The notes: generated by a model not told the origin, from the letters alone. DNA of 64,000 bases from CSSed11-175R1 sp041685735 (GCA_041685735.1 JAWLFE010000005.1:42830-106829), one strand, 5' to 3'; counted from the stretch's first letter, positions 1-9,265 are shown. Numbers and translations: made by a program.

Positions 1-940
1 GGTACAGCGGCATCCCGAGCGCTCCCAGGATGATGACCACCCGCTCGACCGACCGGTCCCGTAGGGCCCAGCGGGCCAGCGGTTCGAGGCTGAGCACGAG
101 CCCGACCTGCACCCACATCACCCCGACCAGCGCCAGGGTCGGTGGCAGCACGTTGCTGTTGCCGGCCAGGTCGCCACCGACCATCGCGGTCGGATAGCCC
201 GACCCCACGGCTGCGCCCAACCAGACCAGGCCGAACGCCAGGAACCCGATCCCTTGGCGCCATCCGCCGATGCGGCCCTGCTTCCACGCGACCCCCAGCT
301 GCTGGGGTAGCAACCAGACGCTCAGGTAGTTGATCCACCCGATCCCGCCCCCCGTCGAGGTCACGAGGGCGCCCAGCTCCCACAGCTGCCCGGGCGAGGT
401 GACCCGGGCACGGATCACGTCGGCGGCCAGCGTCGCGGCCAGCAGCAGAGCGACGGTCTTCAGGCCGTACCGACGGTCGGCGCGGACGCTCCACGGCAGG
501 AGCGCCTGGACGGCCAGGAGCATCACGAGGAACCACAGGTGGACGGTCAACGACTGGTCGAGTGGTCCGAGCAGTCGGCCGCCGCTGTAGCGGGCGATCA
601 CGGCCATGACCGCCAGGACCGCGAGGTAGGTGACGGTCGGCCGCGCCATCCCGAGCGCCCGGGCGGTCCACCAGCGCAGCTGCCGATCGGCCTCATCGAT
701 CCGGCGCCCGACGCCGTCAGCGGTCACCGCCGCGGAGACGAACACGAACAGCGGGACGACCTGCAGCACCCAGGTCAACAGGCCCGCGCCCGGCCAGACC
801 GTCAGCAGGTGCTCGGTCGCGACCATACGCCCGTCCTCGAGGCGTGGGAGGGTGGCCGCCCAGTGCCCGAGGACCACGACCAGCAGGGCTCCGGCCCGCA
901 GCGCGTCCGGGTAGCGGTCGCGCTCCGGTGACCCGGCCAC
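1..940 (-). CDS. Acyltransferase 3 family membrane protein (C-terminus outside window)
   Basis: The reading frame opens at GTG 940, one base after the stop of the upstream histidine kinase, and stays open to base 1, giving 313 visible codons. Residues 8-25 read RYPDALRAGALLVVVLGHWA, the R/D...GH signature of acyltransferase-3 (OafA/WecH-like) enzymes, where the His is catalytic. Hydrophobic segments recur every 25-35 residues, including PLFVFVSAAV and TVHLWFLVMLLAVQALLPW, as expected for about ten membrane helices. The family transfers acyl groups to cell-surface sugars or lipids; the acceptor here cannot be told. The one-base spacing suggests cotranscription with the kinase. Homology is seen only by motif, and the C-terminal end is missing. 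Confidence 0.75.
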   Translation of the reverse strand, partial: MAGSPERDRYPDALRAGALLVVVLGHWAATLPRLEDGRMVATEHLLTVWPGAGLLTWVLQVVPLFVFVSAAVTADGVGRRIDEADRQLRWWTARALGMARPTVTYLAVLAVMAVIARYSGGRLLGPLDQSLTVHLWFLVMLLAVQALLPWSVRADRRYGLKTVALLLAATLAADVIRARVTSPGQLWELGALVTSTGGGIGWINYLSVWLLPQQLGVAWKQGRIGGWRQGIGFLAFGLVWLGAAVGSGYPTAMVGGDLAGNSNVLPPTLALVGVMWVQVGLVLSLEPLARWALRDRSVERVVIILGALGMPLY

Positions 941-941
941 C

Positions 942-1928
942 TCAGACCGCCGTGCGGGGCAGGGTGATGGCCAACAGTGCGCCGCCGTCCTCGCGGTTGG
1001 TGGCGACCGCCCGGCCGCCGTGCAGCGCTGCGAACTGCGCGACCAGGGTCAAGCCGATCCCGAGCCCCGGCGAGGCGCGCGACGCGGCGTCATCGTGCTG
1101 GACGAACGGATCGAACAGCGCCCCGAGCAGCGGCTCCGGGAAGCCTGGCCCATCATCCTGCACACGGATGTCGACGTGATCGTCATCGCCGGAGACCGAC
1201 ACCAGCACCTCGGCCGCACCCCCGGCGTGCTGCACGGCGTTGTGCAGGGCGTGTTGGAGCATCCGCTCGACCTTCGCCGCATCGATGTCCGCCCGCTCCG
1301 TCGTCCCCACCACCTCGATCCGACACGCCCCCGGATCGGTCATCGCCACGATCCGGTGGGCCAGTTCGGTCACATCCGTGGCGTGACGGTTGACCGCACC
1401 GATCCCCTGCAGGAGGCGATCGACCTCCAGCAGGTCGATCACCATCGCCTGGAGGCGCTCCGCGTTGACGATCAGGCGGCCGGACACCTCCTCGATCAGC
1501 GCGCTCGTCATCCGATCGGCGTCGCGGTGGATCGTCTGGCTGTAGCCCACGATCGCGGTCAGTGGGGTGCGGAGTTCGTGGGACACGCCCGTGAGGAACG
1601 CGCTACGCAGATCCTCGGCCCGGCGCATGCGATCCGCCGCCTCACGTTCCGCGGCCGTGGCCCGGCGCAGCCTGAACGACCAGCGGCGCAGCGACCGATG
1701 CAGGACCGCGGCGGTGACGAGCACGAAGCCGAGTCCTTTGACGACCTCCAGGGTCACGAGCGACACCGTCGTGCGCTCCGCCAGCGTGGTCGCCAGCACG
1801 CCACTGCCGAGGATCCAGACCGCCGCCACCACGAGGTAGATCAGTGCGACTCGCTCGATGCCACGGACCGCGGCGTCCGCCCCGTCCGACCCGCTCGCCC
1901 GGTCCACCGGGCGCTGCTCACCCGCCAC
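942..1928 (-). CDS. Membrane sensor histidine kinase (orphan)
   Basis: This 328-residue kinase starts at GTG 1928, which has GGAGGG six bases upstream; longer frames to 2156 lack such support. Two membrane helices lie near residues 27-50 and 55-77 with almost no extracytoplasmic loop, so it probably senses within the membrane or cytoplasm. The HisKA box SHELRTPLTAIVGY places the phosphoacceptor His near residue 117. An HATPase_c domain follows, with N-box HNAVQHAGG, G1 DDGPGF and G2 GLGIGL. No response regulator gene is adjacent, so its partner is unknown. The acyltransferase gene follows after one base and may be cotranscribed. A 110-bp gap separates it from the aldose epimerase gene upstream. 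Confidence 0.88.
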   Translation of the reverse strand: MAGEQRPVDRASGSDGADAAVRGIERVALIYLVVAAVWILGSGVLATTLAERTTVSLVTLEVVKGLGFVLVTAAVLHRSLRRWSFRLRRATAAEREAADRMRRAEDLRSAFLTGVSHELRTPLTAIVGYSQTIHRDADRMTSALIEEVSGRLIVNAERLQAMVIDLLEVDRLLQGIGAVNRHATDVTELAHRIVAMTDPGACRIEVVGTTERADIDAAKVERMLQHALHNAVQHAGGAAEVLVSVSGDDDHVDIRVQDDGPGFPEPLLGALFDPFVQHDDAASRASPGLGIGLTLVAQFAALHGGRAVATNREDGGALLAITLPRTAV

Positions 1929-2038
1929 GACTGACCCTCCACCTCGGGGGTCCGCATCGACGCCGACCGCGCGGCGTCCGGACCGCACCGGTCGGAACGA
2001 TACTGGGCTGCGGTCCTGGCCGGCGGGAACCCGGGTGG

Positions 2039-3097
2039 TCAGGCGACCCCCAGGACGAACGTCGAGGTGTGCCGGTAGACCGCGCCGGGCTCGAGGAGCA
2101 CCGACGGGAACCCGGGCTGGTTGATCGCATCCGGGTGGTGCTGCGGCTCCAGGCACAACGCGCCGTGCCGCGGGTAGACCTTCCCCTGTTTCCCCGTCTG
2201 TCCCCGCAGGTTGTTCCCGGAGTAGACCTGCACCCCCGGCTGATCGGTGTGCAGGTCCACCCGGCGCCCGGTCGAGGGGTCGTGCAGGCTGGCTGCAGGA
2301 CGCAGCACACCCGGCGAGCCGTCGATCACGAGGTTGTGGTCGTACCCCCCGGCCGGCGTCGCCTCGAGCTCGCCGAGCCGCTGGCCGACCGGCGTCGGGC
2401 GGCGCAGATCGAGCGGCGTGCCGTCCACCGGCGCGATCTCACCGGTCGGGATCAGCGTGTGATCGGTCGGGGTGTAGTGGGATGCGGACACCTGCAGGTC
2501 GTGGTCGAGGATCGTGCCGTTGCCGGCACCCCGCAGGTTCCAGTACGTGTGGTTGGTGAGGTTGACGGGCGTTGCGGCGTCCGTCGTCGCCTCGTAGGTC
2601 AGCGCCAACCGTCCCTCGTCCAGACGGTAGCTCGCACGCACCTCCAGCCGGCCGGGATAGCCCTCCTCGCCGTCGGGGGAGACGTAGCGCAGGTCGAGCT
2701 GCCGCTCGTCGACCGCGATGAGCTCCCAGAGCACCTTGGACAGGCCCCGCGTCGGACCGCCATGCAGGTGGTTCGGCGCCTGGTTGGCCGCCAGGTCGTA
2801 GCGGCGGCCCCCCACGGCGAACGACGCGTCCGCGATCCGGTTGGCGACGCGCCCAACCGTCGCACCGAAGTACATGTTGTCCGGTGACTGGTAGCCCGCG
2901 ACCCCATCGAAGCCGAGCACCACATCCTCGAGGTTGCCGTCCCGATCGGGCAGGTGCAGTTCGACCAGGGTGGCCCCGAAGTCACTGACCCGCGCGATCG
3001 GTCCGTTCGGGCCGCCGAGCGTGAACAACCGGGCCACGGAACCGTCGGTGAACTGGCCGAAGGCCCGGCCCTCCGGCGCGTCGGTGTCGATCGCCAT
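2039..3097 (-). CDS. galM: Aldose 1-epimerase (mutarotase)
   Basis: This 352-residue protein interconverts alpha and beta anomers of aldoses in the cytoplasm. Start ATG 3097 is preceded by GAGGAG. Family landmarks are visible: NHLHGG (first catalytic His region), NLTNHTYWNL (second His), the acidic DHNLV segment, and the C-terminal LEPQHHPDAINQPGFPS block typical of GalM, where a carboxylate acts as base. Length matches the family (about 340-360). It lies 97 bp downstream of the SDR gene, at the distal end of the sugar-transport operon, which fits a role in converting the imported sugar to the anomer needed by the pathway. Regulation probably comes from the LacI-type operator at 9041. Confidence 0.9.
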   Translation of the reverse strand: MAIDTDAPEGRAFGQFTDGSVARLFTLGGPNGPIARVSDFGATLVELHLPDRDGNLEDVVLGFDGVAGYQSPDNMYFGATVGRVANRIADASFAVGGRRYDLAANQAPNHLHGGPTRGLSKVLWELIAVDERQLDLRYVSPDGEEGYPGRLEVRASYRLDEGRLALTYEATTDAATPVNLTNHTYWNLRGAGNGTILDHDLQVSASHYTPTDHTLIPTGEIAPVDGTPLDLRRPTPVGQRLGELEATPAGGYDHNLVIDGSPGVLRPAASLHDPSTGRRVDLHTDQPGVQVYSGNNLRGQTGKQGKVYPRHGALCLEPQHHPDAINQPGFPSVLLEPGAVYRHTSTFVLGVA

Positions 3098-3194
3098 GGT
3101 GGGCTCCTCGAGGTCGGCGCCCGGATCAGGCGCAGCGGGTCCCGACCGTAGCCGCGGCCGGTCGTCGCGACCTCGAGGATCCGTTGGTCGACAG

Positions 3195-3998
3195 CTAGTG
3201 GATGACCATGCCACCATCGATCATCAGCAGCTGCCCGGTCATGTAGTCGCTCTCCGGGCTCGCGAGGAACGACGCCGTCCCGACGATGTCCTCCGGGTAG
3301 GAGTAGCGCTTCATCAGGATCATGTTCTCGGCCAGGCTGTCCATCGACTCGCCCGGCTTGTCGAACTTGCCGATCTCGACGAGGTCGCGGTCGAGCTGCT
3401 CCCACATCTCGGTGCGCACCACTCCTGGCGCGTAGCCGTTGACGGTGATGTTGTGCTCCATCAACGACTTCGCGCCCCCCTTGATCAGCGCGAGCACCGC
3501 GTGCTGGCTCATGCCGTAGACCACCACGTCGTCGAAGGTGTCACGCGACAGGATCGAACCCACGTTGATGATCTTGTAGGGCGCATCCTGCGGCCCCTGT
3601 GCCTTCATCTGGCGGGCGGCCGCCTGCATGACGTTGAGCTTGCCCCAGGCGTTGACCTCCATGATCTTCTGGTAGTTCTCCCGGGTGATATCGAGGAAGA
3701 ACAGTGGCTTGTTGATACCGGCGTTGTTCAGCAGCACGTTGATGCTGCCGAACGCCTCGACGGTGTGGGCCACCGCCGCCTGTGCATCATCCTGATCGGT
3801 GACGTCGATCTTGACGTGCGTCGCCTCGCCCCCGTCCTGCTCGATCTCCTTGGCCACCTGTGCCACGCCGTCGACGTTGATGTCGCCGAGGCAGACCCTG
3901 GCGCCCTGGGCCGCGTAGTGCCTGGCCACCGCGGCGCCCATGCCCTGGGCGGCACCGGTGATCAGGACGTGCTTGCCGGCCAACCGTGTCGTATCCAT
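3195..3998 (-). CDS. SDR oxidoreductase, BudC/acetoin-reductase-like, with YxxxQ active site
   Basis: This 267-residue short-chain dehydrogenase has the Rossmann motif TGAAQGMG (residues 14-21), NNAG (91-94) and catalytic-type Ser148. The C-terminal block ITVNGYAPGVVRTEMW and the SDYMTGQLLMIDGGMV tail strongly resemble butanediol dehydrogenase/diacetyl reductase (BudC, ButA). The normally invariant YxxxK is Y161-G-M-S-Q165; the codon is CAG, so the catalytic Lys is absent. It may be inactive, use another residue for proton relay, or act on an unusual substrate. It sits between the transporter's binding-protein gene and galM on the same strand. Together with the E1 genes at 10.3-12.3 kb it suggests handling of a hydroxyketone or keto-sugar. 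Confidence 0.82.
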   Translation of the reverse strand: MDTTRLAGKHVLITGAAQGMGAAVARHYAAQGARVCLGDINVDGVAQVAKEIEQDGGEATHVKIDVTDQDDAQAAVAHTVEAFGSINVLLNNAGINKPLFFLDITRENYQKIMEVNAWGKLNVMQAAARQMKAQGPQDAPYKIINVGSILSRDTFDDVVVYGMSQHAVLALIKGGAKSLMEHNITVNGYAPGVVRTEMWEQLDRDLVEIGKFDKPGESMDSLAENMILMKRYSYPEDIVGTASFLASPESDYMTGQLLMIDGGMVIH

Positions 3999-4079
3999 CG
4001 TCTGTTTGCCTCCCTGGGCCGCCTTCGCCGACGGCGTCGTCGTGTCCTATCGCATCCCTGCCGCATGTGTTCGGACGCC

Positions 4080-4114
4080 GAGGTCCCGGGTCGCGTTGCG
4101 CGTCCCGGGACCTC
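4080..4114 (-). terminator. Stem-loop after the binding-protein gene
   Basis: GAGGTCCCGGG at 4080-4090 and CCCGGGACCTC at 4104-4114 form a perfect 11-bp inverted repeat with a 13-base loop. It lies 23 bases past the stop of the solute-binding protein and before the SDR gene, all on the minus strand. There is no U-tract, so it could be a partial terminator or an mRNA 3'-end stabiliser that keeps binding-protein message high relative to SDR and galM. Confidence 0.6.
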
Positions 4115-4136
4115 TGACGTCACGTGCCGAGCCGGT

Positions 4137-5183
4137 CTACCACTCGGGCGCCACATCCGGATCCGTCGCGTTCTCCGCGGTCACCTTGACCGACGGCATG
4201 AAGCGGACGATCCGCTCGCCCGGGTCCTCCGTCAGCACCTCGTGGGCGGTGGTGATGGCGTTCTCACCGTCCCAGGAGGACGACTGGAACACCGTGCCGT
4301 CAAGCGACCCGTCCACGACCAGCGGGTTGCCCAGTTCCGTGTTGCCGATCGAGGTGATGATCAGGTCGTTCGGATCGATGTCGCGACCGCGTAGCGCGTC
4401 GATCGCGCCGGCGACCATGGTGTCGTCCGCCGCGTAGAGACCCTGGACGTTGTCCGGTCCCACCGCGGTCAGCATCTCCGAGGTGGCGATCTGCGAGTCG
4501 TCCGCGTTCCAGTCACCCGGCTGATCGGCCAGGATGGTGACGTTCGGGCAGTTCTCCTCGATGGTGTCGACGAAACCTTCACGTCGATCGATCGCGGTGG
4601 AGTTCCCGGTCAGTCCGTTGACCATGAGGATGCCGATCTCGGCACCGTCCGCGGCCTCGCACATCAGCTCGGCCGACGCGACGCCCTGTCCGTAGGTGTC
4701 GGGCCCGGAGTAGCCGGCGGTCAGGTCCTGGTCCTCGGGGTTGACGTCCGAGTTGGTGACCGTGACAGGGATGCCGGCGGAGTTCGCCGCCTCCAGACAG
4801 GGTCGGACGGTGTCACCGACCGCGGGCCACAGGATGATCAGGTCGGGCTCGGAGGCGACCGCCACCTCGCACTCACTGGCCTGGGTGTCCGCGTCGTACT
4901 GTGAGTTGGTGATCGTCAGGCTCATCCCCAACTCCTCCGCCATGGCTTCCATCGGCGGGAGGTAGGTGCTGCCGTACGGCTGGTCGTTGCCCTGGGGAAG
5001 CAGGGCGAAGACCTCGAAGTCCCCATCCGGGTCGCCGGCCTCTTCAGCGTCGTCCGGTGCGTCAGCAGCAGCGTCGTCCGAGCCTGCATCGTCCGCGCCG
5101 GCGTCGTCGCCACCACCGCAGGCGCTGAGGATGAGTGCGCCCACCGCAAGCAGTCCGAGCAGTCTGAAGCGTCTGGTTCTCAT
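4137..5183 (-). CDS. Sugar ABC transporter substrate-binding lipoprotein
   Basis: This 348-residue periplasmic-binding-protein-like lipoprotein starts at ATG 5183 with an upstream GGGAG. The signal peptide MRTRRFRLLGLLAVGALILS ends in lipobox LSAC, so Cys21 would be lipidated and the protein held outside the membrane. A 35-residue Asp/Ala-rich linker follows, then a Peripla_BP_4 (RbsB/XylF-type) fold with segments such as LIILWPAVGD, PVTVTNSD and GLYAADDTMVAGAIDAL. The family binds monosaccharides or sugar alcohols, and autoinducer-2 in some members. The gene is the last of the transporter block (ATPase, permease, permease, binding protein). The substrate cannot be assigned from sequence; neighbours suggest a sugar or polyol. 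Confidence 0.9.
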   Translation of the reverse strand: MRTRRFRLLGLLAVGALILSACGGGDDAGADDAGSDDAAADAPDDAEEAGDPDGDFEVFALLPQGNDQPYGSTYLPPMEAMAEELGMSLTITNSQYDADTQASECEVAVASEPDLIILWPAVGDTVRPCLEAANSAGIPVTVTNSDVNPEDQDLTAGYSGPDTYGQGVASAELMCEAADGAEIGILMVNGLTGNSTAIDRREGFVDTIEENCPNVTILADQPGDWNADDSQIATSEMLTAVGPDNVQGLYAADDTMVAGAIDALRGRDIDPNDLIITSIGNTELGNPLVVDGSLDGTVFQSSSWDGENAITTAHEVLTEDPGERIVRFMPSVKVTAENATDPDVAPEW

Positions 5184-5267
5184 GCGTGGTTTCTCCCTGT
5201 TGTCGGTCCTGGGTCGTGCAGATCTGGGTGCAACGGACAACCCACCGCGGCGCAGCGGGCGATGAAC

Positions 5268-6320
5268 TCAGCCCGCGGGCTGAGGCTTGGATCGCTCGGT
5301 GAAGAACGTGCGTGCCTTGCCGAAGACCAGCCGAACCGTCGCCGGATCGCTGATCACGGCCAGGAGCAGCACCGAGCCGATCACGATGTTCTGCACGTCC
5401 ACCTGTACCCCGGAGAGGGTCAGGGAGACCTGCAGCATGCCGAGGGTCGCCGCGCCGAGCAGCGCGCCGAAGATCGAACCGCGCCCGCCGTTCAGCAGCA
5501 CCCCGCCGATGATGGCGGCCGCGAAGCTGGCGAGCAGGACGGTCGAACCTGCCGTGGGGTCGGCGGCCGTGCGCTCCAGGGTGTTGATCACCCCGGCCAG
5601 AGCCGACACGAACCCGGAGATCATGAAGCCGGTGAACACCCGGCGGACGACCGGGATACCGGCGTCACGGGCGGCCTCGCGGTTGCCACCGACGGCGTAG
5701 AACTCCCGGCCCGCCCGCACGCGGGTCACGAAGATGTGCAGGGCGATGAAGGTCAGGATGAACAGCAGGATGCGTGGCGTGAGCGGACCCAGGAGCGGCC
5801 GGCCGAACGCGATCCCCGCATCGGGGTCGGCGATGCGGACCGGTTGCTCGTTGGACAGCACGAAGGCCGCCCCGCGCAGGAAGAACAACATCCCGAGCGT
5901 CGCGATGAACGAGTTGATGCCGACGACGATCACGAAGAACGCGTTCACGACACCGATGAGCAGACCGGCGACGAGTGCCGCGATGATGCCGACGGCCAGG
6001 TTGTCGAAGCTCGCGGTGATGACGCCGGCGACGGCCAGCGTGCTGGCGACGCCGAGGTCGAGCTCGCCCATCAGGATGACCGCGGTCAGGCCGAGGGCGA
6101 CGAGCCCGACGAGCGCGATCCGCCCGAGCGTCACCTGGTAGGACGTCAACGCGCGCGGCTCGAAGATCAACGTGCCGACGACCACGATGACGAACAGCGC
6201 CAGAGCGCGCCCCTCGGTGCGTCTCCCCGCGATCGCGCGGAGGCGGCCCATCAGGTCGGTGGCACCCGAGCCCAGGTCGAGGCCCTTCGAGTCGGAGCCA
6301 GGGGTCTCAGTCTGCGTCAT
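5268..6320 (-). CDS. Sugar ABC transporter permease (RbsC-like), second of two
   Basis: This 350-residue BPD_transp_2 family permease has about eight to ten hydrophobic helices. The conserved block ILMGELDLGVASTLAVAG corresponds to the ISGGIDLSVGS segment of RbsC/XylH. NSFIATLGMLFFLRG and the near C-terminal GGVLLNGGRGSIFGALLGA blocks are also family signatures. The start ATG overlaps the stop of the upstream permease by four bases (ATGA, 6317-6320), indicating translational coupling. Two different permeases in one operon imply a heterodimeric channel. The long basic cytoplasmic N-terminus (about 40 residues) precedes the first helix. Confidence 0.92.
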   Translation of the reverse strand: MTQTETPGSDSKGLDLGSGATDLMGRLRAIAGRRTEGRALALFVIVVVGTLIFEPRALTSYQVTLGRIALVGLVALGLTAVILMGELDLGVASTLAVAGVITASFDNLAVGIIAALVAGLLIGVVNAFFVIVVGINSFIATLGMLFFLRGAAFVLSNEQPVRIADPDAGIAFGRPLLGPLTPRILLFILTFIALHIFVTRVRAGREFYAVGGNREAARDAGIPVVRRVFTGFMISGFVSALAGVINTLERTAADPTAGSTVLLASFAAAIIGGVLLNGGRGSIFGALLGAATLGMLQVSLTLSGVQVDVQNIVIGSVLLLAVISDPATVRLVFGKARTFFTERSKPQPAG

Positions 6321-7336
6321 CGTGGGGCCGCCTTTCGTGCCAGCGCGTCGACAGACACGGCGACGACGATCAAGAGCCCGATCGCCATCTGCTGGTAGCC
6401 GAAGCCGAGTCCGGAGAGCACCATGATGTTGGTCAGCACACTGACGAACACCACGCCCAGCAGCGTCCGCAGGACACTCCCCCGTCCGCCGAAGACACTG
6501 GTCCCGCCGACGATGATCGCGGCCAGGGCCCGGAAGTCGAAGCCGTCCGACATCGAGGACACCGCGGTGTTGGAGAACGCGGCCAGGACGAACCCGCCGA
6601 CCATCGCGGCCAGGGCCGTGATGATGAAGGCGCCGATCACCACCATGGAGGTGTTGACCCCCGCCAGCCGCGTGGCCTCACGGTTCGACCCGTAGGACTT
6701 GACCATGAACCCGAAGTTGGTCCGGGTGAGGACGAAGGACAGCAACAGGGTCATGACGACCAGCACGATCATGGACAGGGGGATCGGTCCCAGCCGGGTG
6801 CTCCCGAAGGCGCGGATAGGGCCGTCGGGCGGACCGAAGTAGATGCTGCCGCCGCTGAACCAGCGCAGGAGTCCAAGTCCGATGAAGGTGGTCGCGAGCG
6901 TGACGATCACGGCGTTGGCCTTGAAGATGCCCACCGCCACCCCGTTGACGATGCCGTAGGCCAGCGCGATCACGATGGCCAGGGCGAAGGCCAGCAGGAA
7001 GCCGTGCTCGTTGCTGATGGCGATGAGCACGACGGCGGACGTGGCGACCTGGGCCACGACCGACAGATCGAGGTAATTCGCGCTGATCACCACGAACGTC
7101 ATCCCGACGGCCACGATCCCGATCGCTGCCGCACGGTTGAAGACGTCGGTGATGTTGGTCAGCGACGCGAACCCGTCGATGAACACCGCAGCCGTCAGGA
7201 TCAAGAGCCCGGTGAAGATGAAGATGCCACGGGTGGACATCCAGTCCAACAGACTGAACGCCCGCTCTTCGATCCCGGGTTCGGCCGCGAGCGGCTCGGT
7301 GGTCTTGGTTGCCTCCACGGGCTTCTCCGTCTTCAT
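6317..7336 (-). CDS. Sugar ABC transporter permease (RbsC-like), first of two
   Basis: This 339-residue paralogue of the neighbouring permease has the same family landmarks: VISANYLDLSVVAQVATSAV, NAVIVTLATTFIGLGLLR and GGTSVFGGRGSVLRTLLGV. It overlaps the ATPase gene by four bases (7333-7336) and the second permease by four, so the three are one coupled translation unit. The Asp-Leu-Ser element normally reads GGIDLSVG; here it is NYLDLSV, a mild variant. It would pair with the second permease to form the membrane channel for the substrate bound by the lipoprotein. Confidence 0.92.
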   Translation of the reverse strand: MKTEKPVEATKTTEPLAAEPGIEERAFSLLDWMSTRGIFIFTGLLILTAAVFIDGFASLTNITDVFNRAAAIGIVAVGMTFVVISANYLDLSVVAQVATSAVVLIAISNEHGFLLAFALAIVIALAYGIVNGVAVGIFKANAVIVTLATTFIGLGLLRWFSGGSIYFGPPDGPIRAFGSTRLGPIPLSMIVLVVMTLLLSFVLTRTNFGFMVKSYGSNREATRLAGVNTSMVVIGAFIITALAAMVGGFVLAAFSNTAVSSMSDGFDFRALAAIIVGGTSVFGGRGSVLRTLLGVVFVSVLTNIMVLSGLGFGYQQMAIGLLIVVAVSVDALARKAAPR

Positions 7337-8892
7337 GCTCCCGCCCCCGTGGTCTGCCCGGAGGCCAGTGCCATCACCGCGGCCTCATCGGCCTCATCGC
7401 GCATGAGCGTCCCGGTGATCCGACCGTCCCGGACCACGTGGATGATGTCCGACAGTTCGAGCAGTTCCGGCAGATCGGAACTGACTACGAGCACGGCCTT
7501 GCCGTCGTCGGCCAGTTCACGGACCAGTCGGTGGATCTCGGCCTTGGCACCGACATCCACCCCCCGGGTCGGTTCATCGAGGACGATGGCGGTCGGCTCG
7601 CGGCCCAGCCACTTGGCGATGACCACCTTCTGCTGGTTGCCGCCGCTGAACTGGCCCGCCTCATGTTCGATCTTCGGGGGACGCAGCCCCACCGTGTCGG
7701 CGAGCTGCTTGGCGAACCGGGCGATCTTGCCACGCTCCAGCACGCTGCCGGTCGACAGGTGTTCACGGTTGGGCAGCGCGATGTTGTCGGACACCGTCAT
7801 CGTCAGCGCCAGGCCGTCGGTGCGACGTTCTTCGGGGATGTAGCCGAAGCCGTTCGCGATCGCGGCCCCGTACCCGTTGATGCTGTGGGTCTTGCCATCG
7901 AGGGTGATGGTGACATCGCCGGCGGTCCGCGGATCGGCGCCCAGGATGGCGCGGACCAACTCGGTCCGGCCGGCGCCGACCAGGCCGCCGAGCCCCACGA
8001 TCTGTCCCGCCCGCAGTTCGAGGTCGATCCCGTTGACACCCGGTGCCCGGATGCCCTTGGCGGACACGATCACCTCTCCGGGCTTCGCGTCGCGGTGTTC
8101 CCCGAGAACAGCCTCGAGTTCGCGGCCGACCATCATCTGCACGACCGTGTCGGGTTCCGCGTCCGCCGTCGCGACGGTGTCCACGTGTTGGCCGTCCCGG
8201 AGCACCGTGATCCGGTCACAGATACGGAAGATCTCCGGGATCCGGTGCGAGATGTAGAGGATGGCCAGACCACGACCAGCCAGACGCTGCAGCATGTCGA
8301 GCAGGTAGTCGGTCTCTGCGGGCGTGAGCGTCGCGGTCGGCTCGTCCAGGATCAGGACCTGTGGCTTGCGGGCGATGGCGCGGGCGATCTCGACGAACTG
8401 GCGCAACGCCATCGACAACCGCGAGATGTGCTCGTCGAGGTCGACGGTGACGCCGATCTCCTCCAGGGCCGCCGCGGCGATACGGCGCTGTTCACTGCCC
8501 CGGATGAAGCCGCCACGGCTGGGCGTCGAGCCGAGCAGGATGTTCTCGGCCACGGTCATCTCCGGCACGAGGCTCAGTTCCTGGTGCACGAGCGAGATCC
8601 CGGCTTCGAGTGCGGCACGGGGATCTCCGGCATCCAACCGCTCCCCACCGACGAATACGCCCCCGGTGTCCGGCTTGATGATGCCGGACAGCACGCGCAT
8701 GAGCGTCGACTTGCCGGCGCCGTTCTCACCCACCACCGCGTGGATCTCCCCGGGTGGGACGGCCAGACTGACGTCGTCGACGGCCTGCACCCCACCGAAG
8801 GCCTTCGAGATGTTGCGGGCCTCGACGATCGGCGCGGTCGCGATGGCAGGGCCGTCACCGTTGACCGAGCTGGCCATGGTGTTGTCGGTCAT
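7333..8892 (-). CDS. Sugar ABC transporter ATPase with two nucleotide-binding domains (RbsA/MglA-like)
   Basis: This 519-residue protein starts at ATG 8892, with GAAGGG upstream, and carries two ABC domains in one chain as in RbsA, MglA and XylG. The N-terminal domain has Walker A GENGAGKSTLM and Walker B ILDEPTATLT. The C-terminal domain has the degenerate Walker A GLVGAGRTELVRA usual in this family, signature FSGGNQQKVVIAKWL and Walker B VLDEPTRGVDVG. It powers import of the sugar through the two downstream permeases. It is the first gene of the operon, about 165 bases downstream of the predicted transcription start. Confidence 0.95.
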   Translation of the reverse strand: MTDNTMASSVNGDGPAIATAPIVEARNISKAFGGVQAVDDVSLAVPPGEIHAVVGENGAGKSTLMRVLSGIIKPDTGGVFVGGERLDAGDPRAALEAGISLVHQELSLVPEMTVAENILLGSTPSRGGFIRGSEQRRIAAAALEEIGVTVDLDEHISRLSMALRQFVEIARAIARKPQVLILDEPTATLTPAETDYLLDMLQRLAGRGLAILYISHRIPEIFRICDRITVLRDGQHVDTVATADAEPDTVVQMMVGRELEAVLGEHRDAKPGEVIVSAKGIRAPGVNGIDLELRAGQIVGLGGLVGAGRTELVRAILGADPRTAGDVTITLDGKTHSINGYGAAIANGFGYIPEERRTDGLALTMTVSDNIALPNREHLSTGSVLERGKIARFAKQLADTVGLRPPKIEHEAGQFSGGNQQKVVIAKWLGREPTAIVLDEPTRGVDVGAKAEIHRLVRELADDGKAVLVVSSDLPELLELSDIIHVVRDGRITGTLMRDEADEAAVMALASGQTTGAGA

Positions 8893-9040
8893 GACGCTGT
8901 GACCCTTCGCTCCCGGTGGATCCTCGCTCCCGACGGACCAGGGCGGCGGAGCCACGGTCCGATGTGTATTTCGGACCTGCTCCCCAGACCTCTCCCACCG
9001 GGGGTGCAACCGTTGTCTCCAGGGTGCCCTCTCCAGCACC

Positions 9041-9091
9041 GCAATCGATTGCGACGATTTGCACTCTACGCACCTGGTCGGAGGCTGTCAA
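9041..9091 (-). promoter_or_regulatory. Promoter with LacI-type operator for the sugar-transport operon
   Basis: On the minus strand, TTGACA (9086-9091) is followed after exactly 17 bases by TAGAGT (9063-9068), a consensus-like sigma-A promoter. Just downstream is the perfect 12-bp palindrome GCAATCGATTGC (9041-9052), with a further CGATTTGC half-site at 9055-9062. A central CG in an AT-flanked palindrome is typical of LacI/GalR operators, and its position over the start region predicts repression. Nearly the same module recurs at 13674-13724. The adjacent LacI gene is the obvious candidate ligand. Confidence 0.8.
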
Positions 9092-9265
9092 GGCCGGATG
9101 TCGCGCTGCCAGCATCCCGGACCACGTCGGGGAATGGCCAGAAGACAGGCCGTCTGGACCCAACATCGACGGATGGCCTAACGCACGGATCCTGCCCATC
9201 CCGCTGCACGGATGCGCTAGCGTTTGTCGGATATTGCACATCCGGAGCCGACGCGAGGGAGCGAC

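Noticed and set aside
5262..6398. Long plus-strand frame opposite the permease gene, Asp/Glu/Arg/Gln-rich
   Set aside because: Antisense shadow of a high-GC gene; the minus-strand frame has clear family motifs and operon overlaps.
9224..9265. Upstream TTG start for the LacI regulator
   Set aside because: No ribosome site; GTG 9266 has GAGGGAG and places the helix-turn-helix at the usual distance from the N-terminus.
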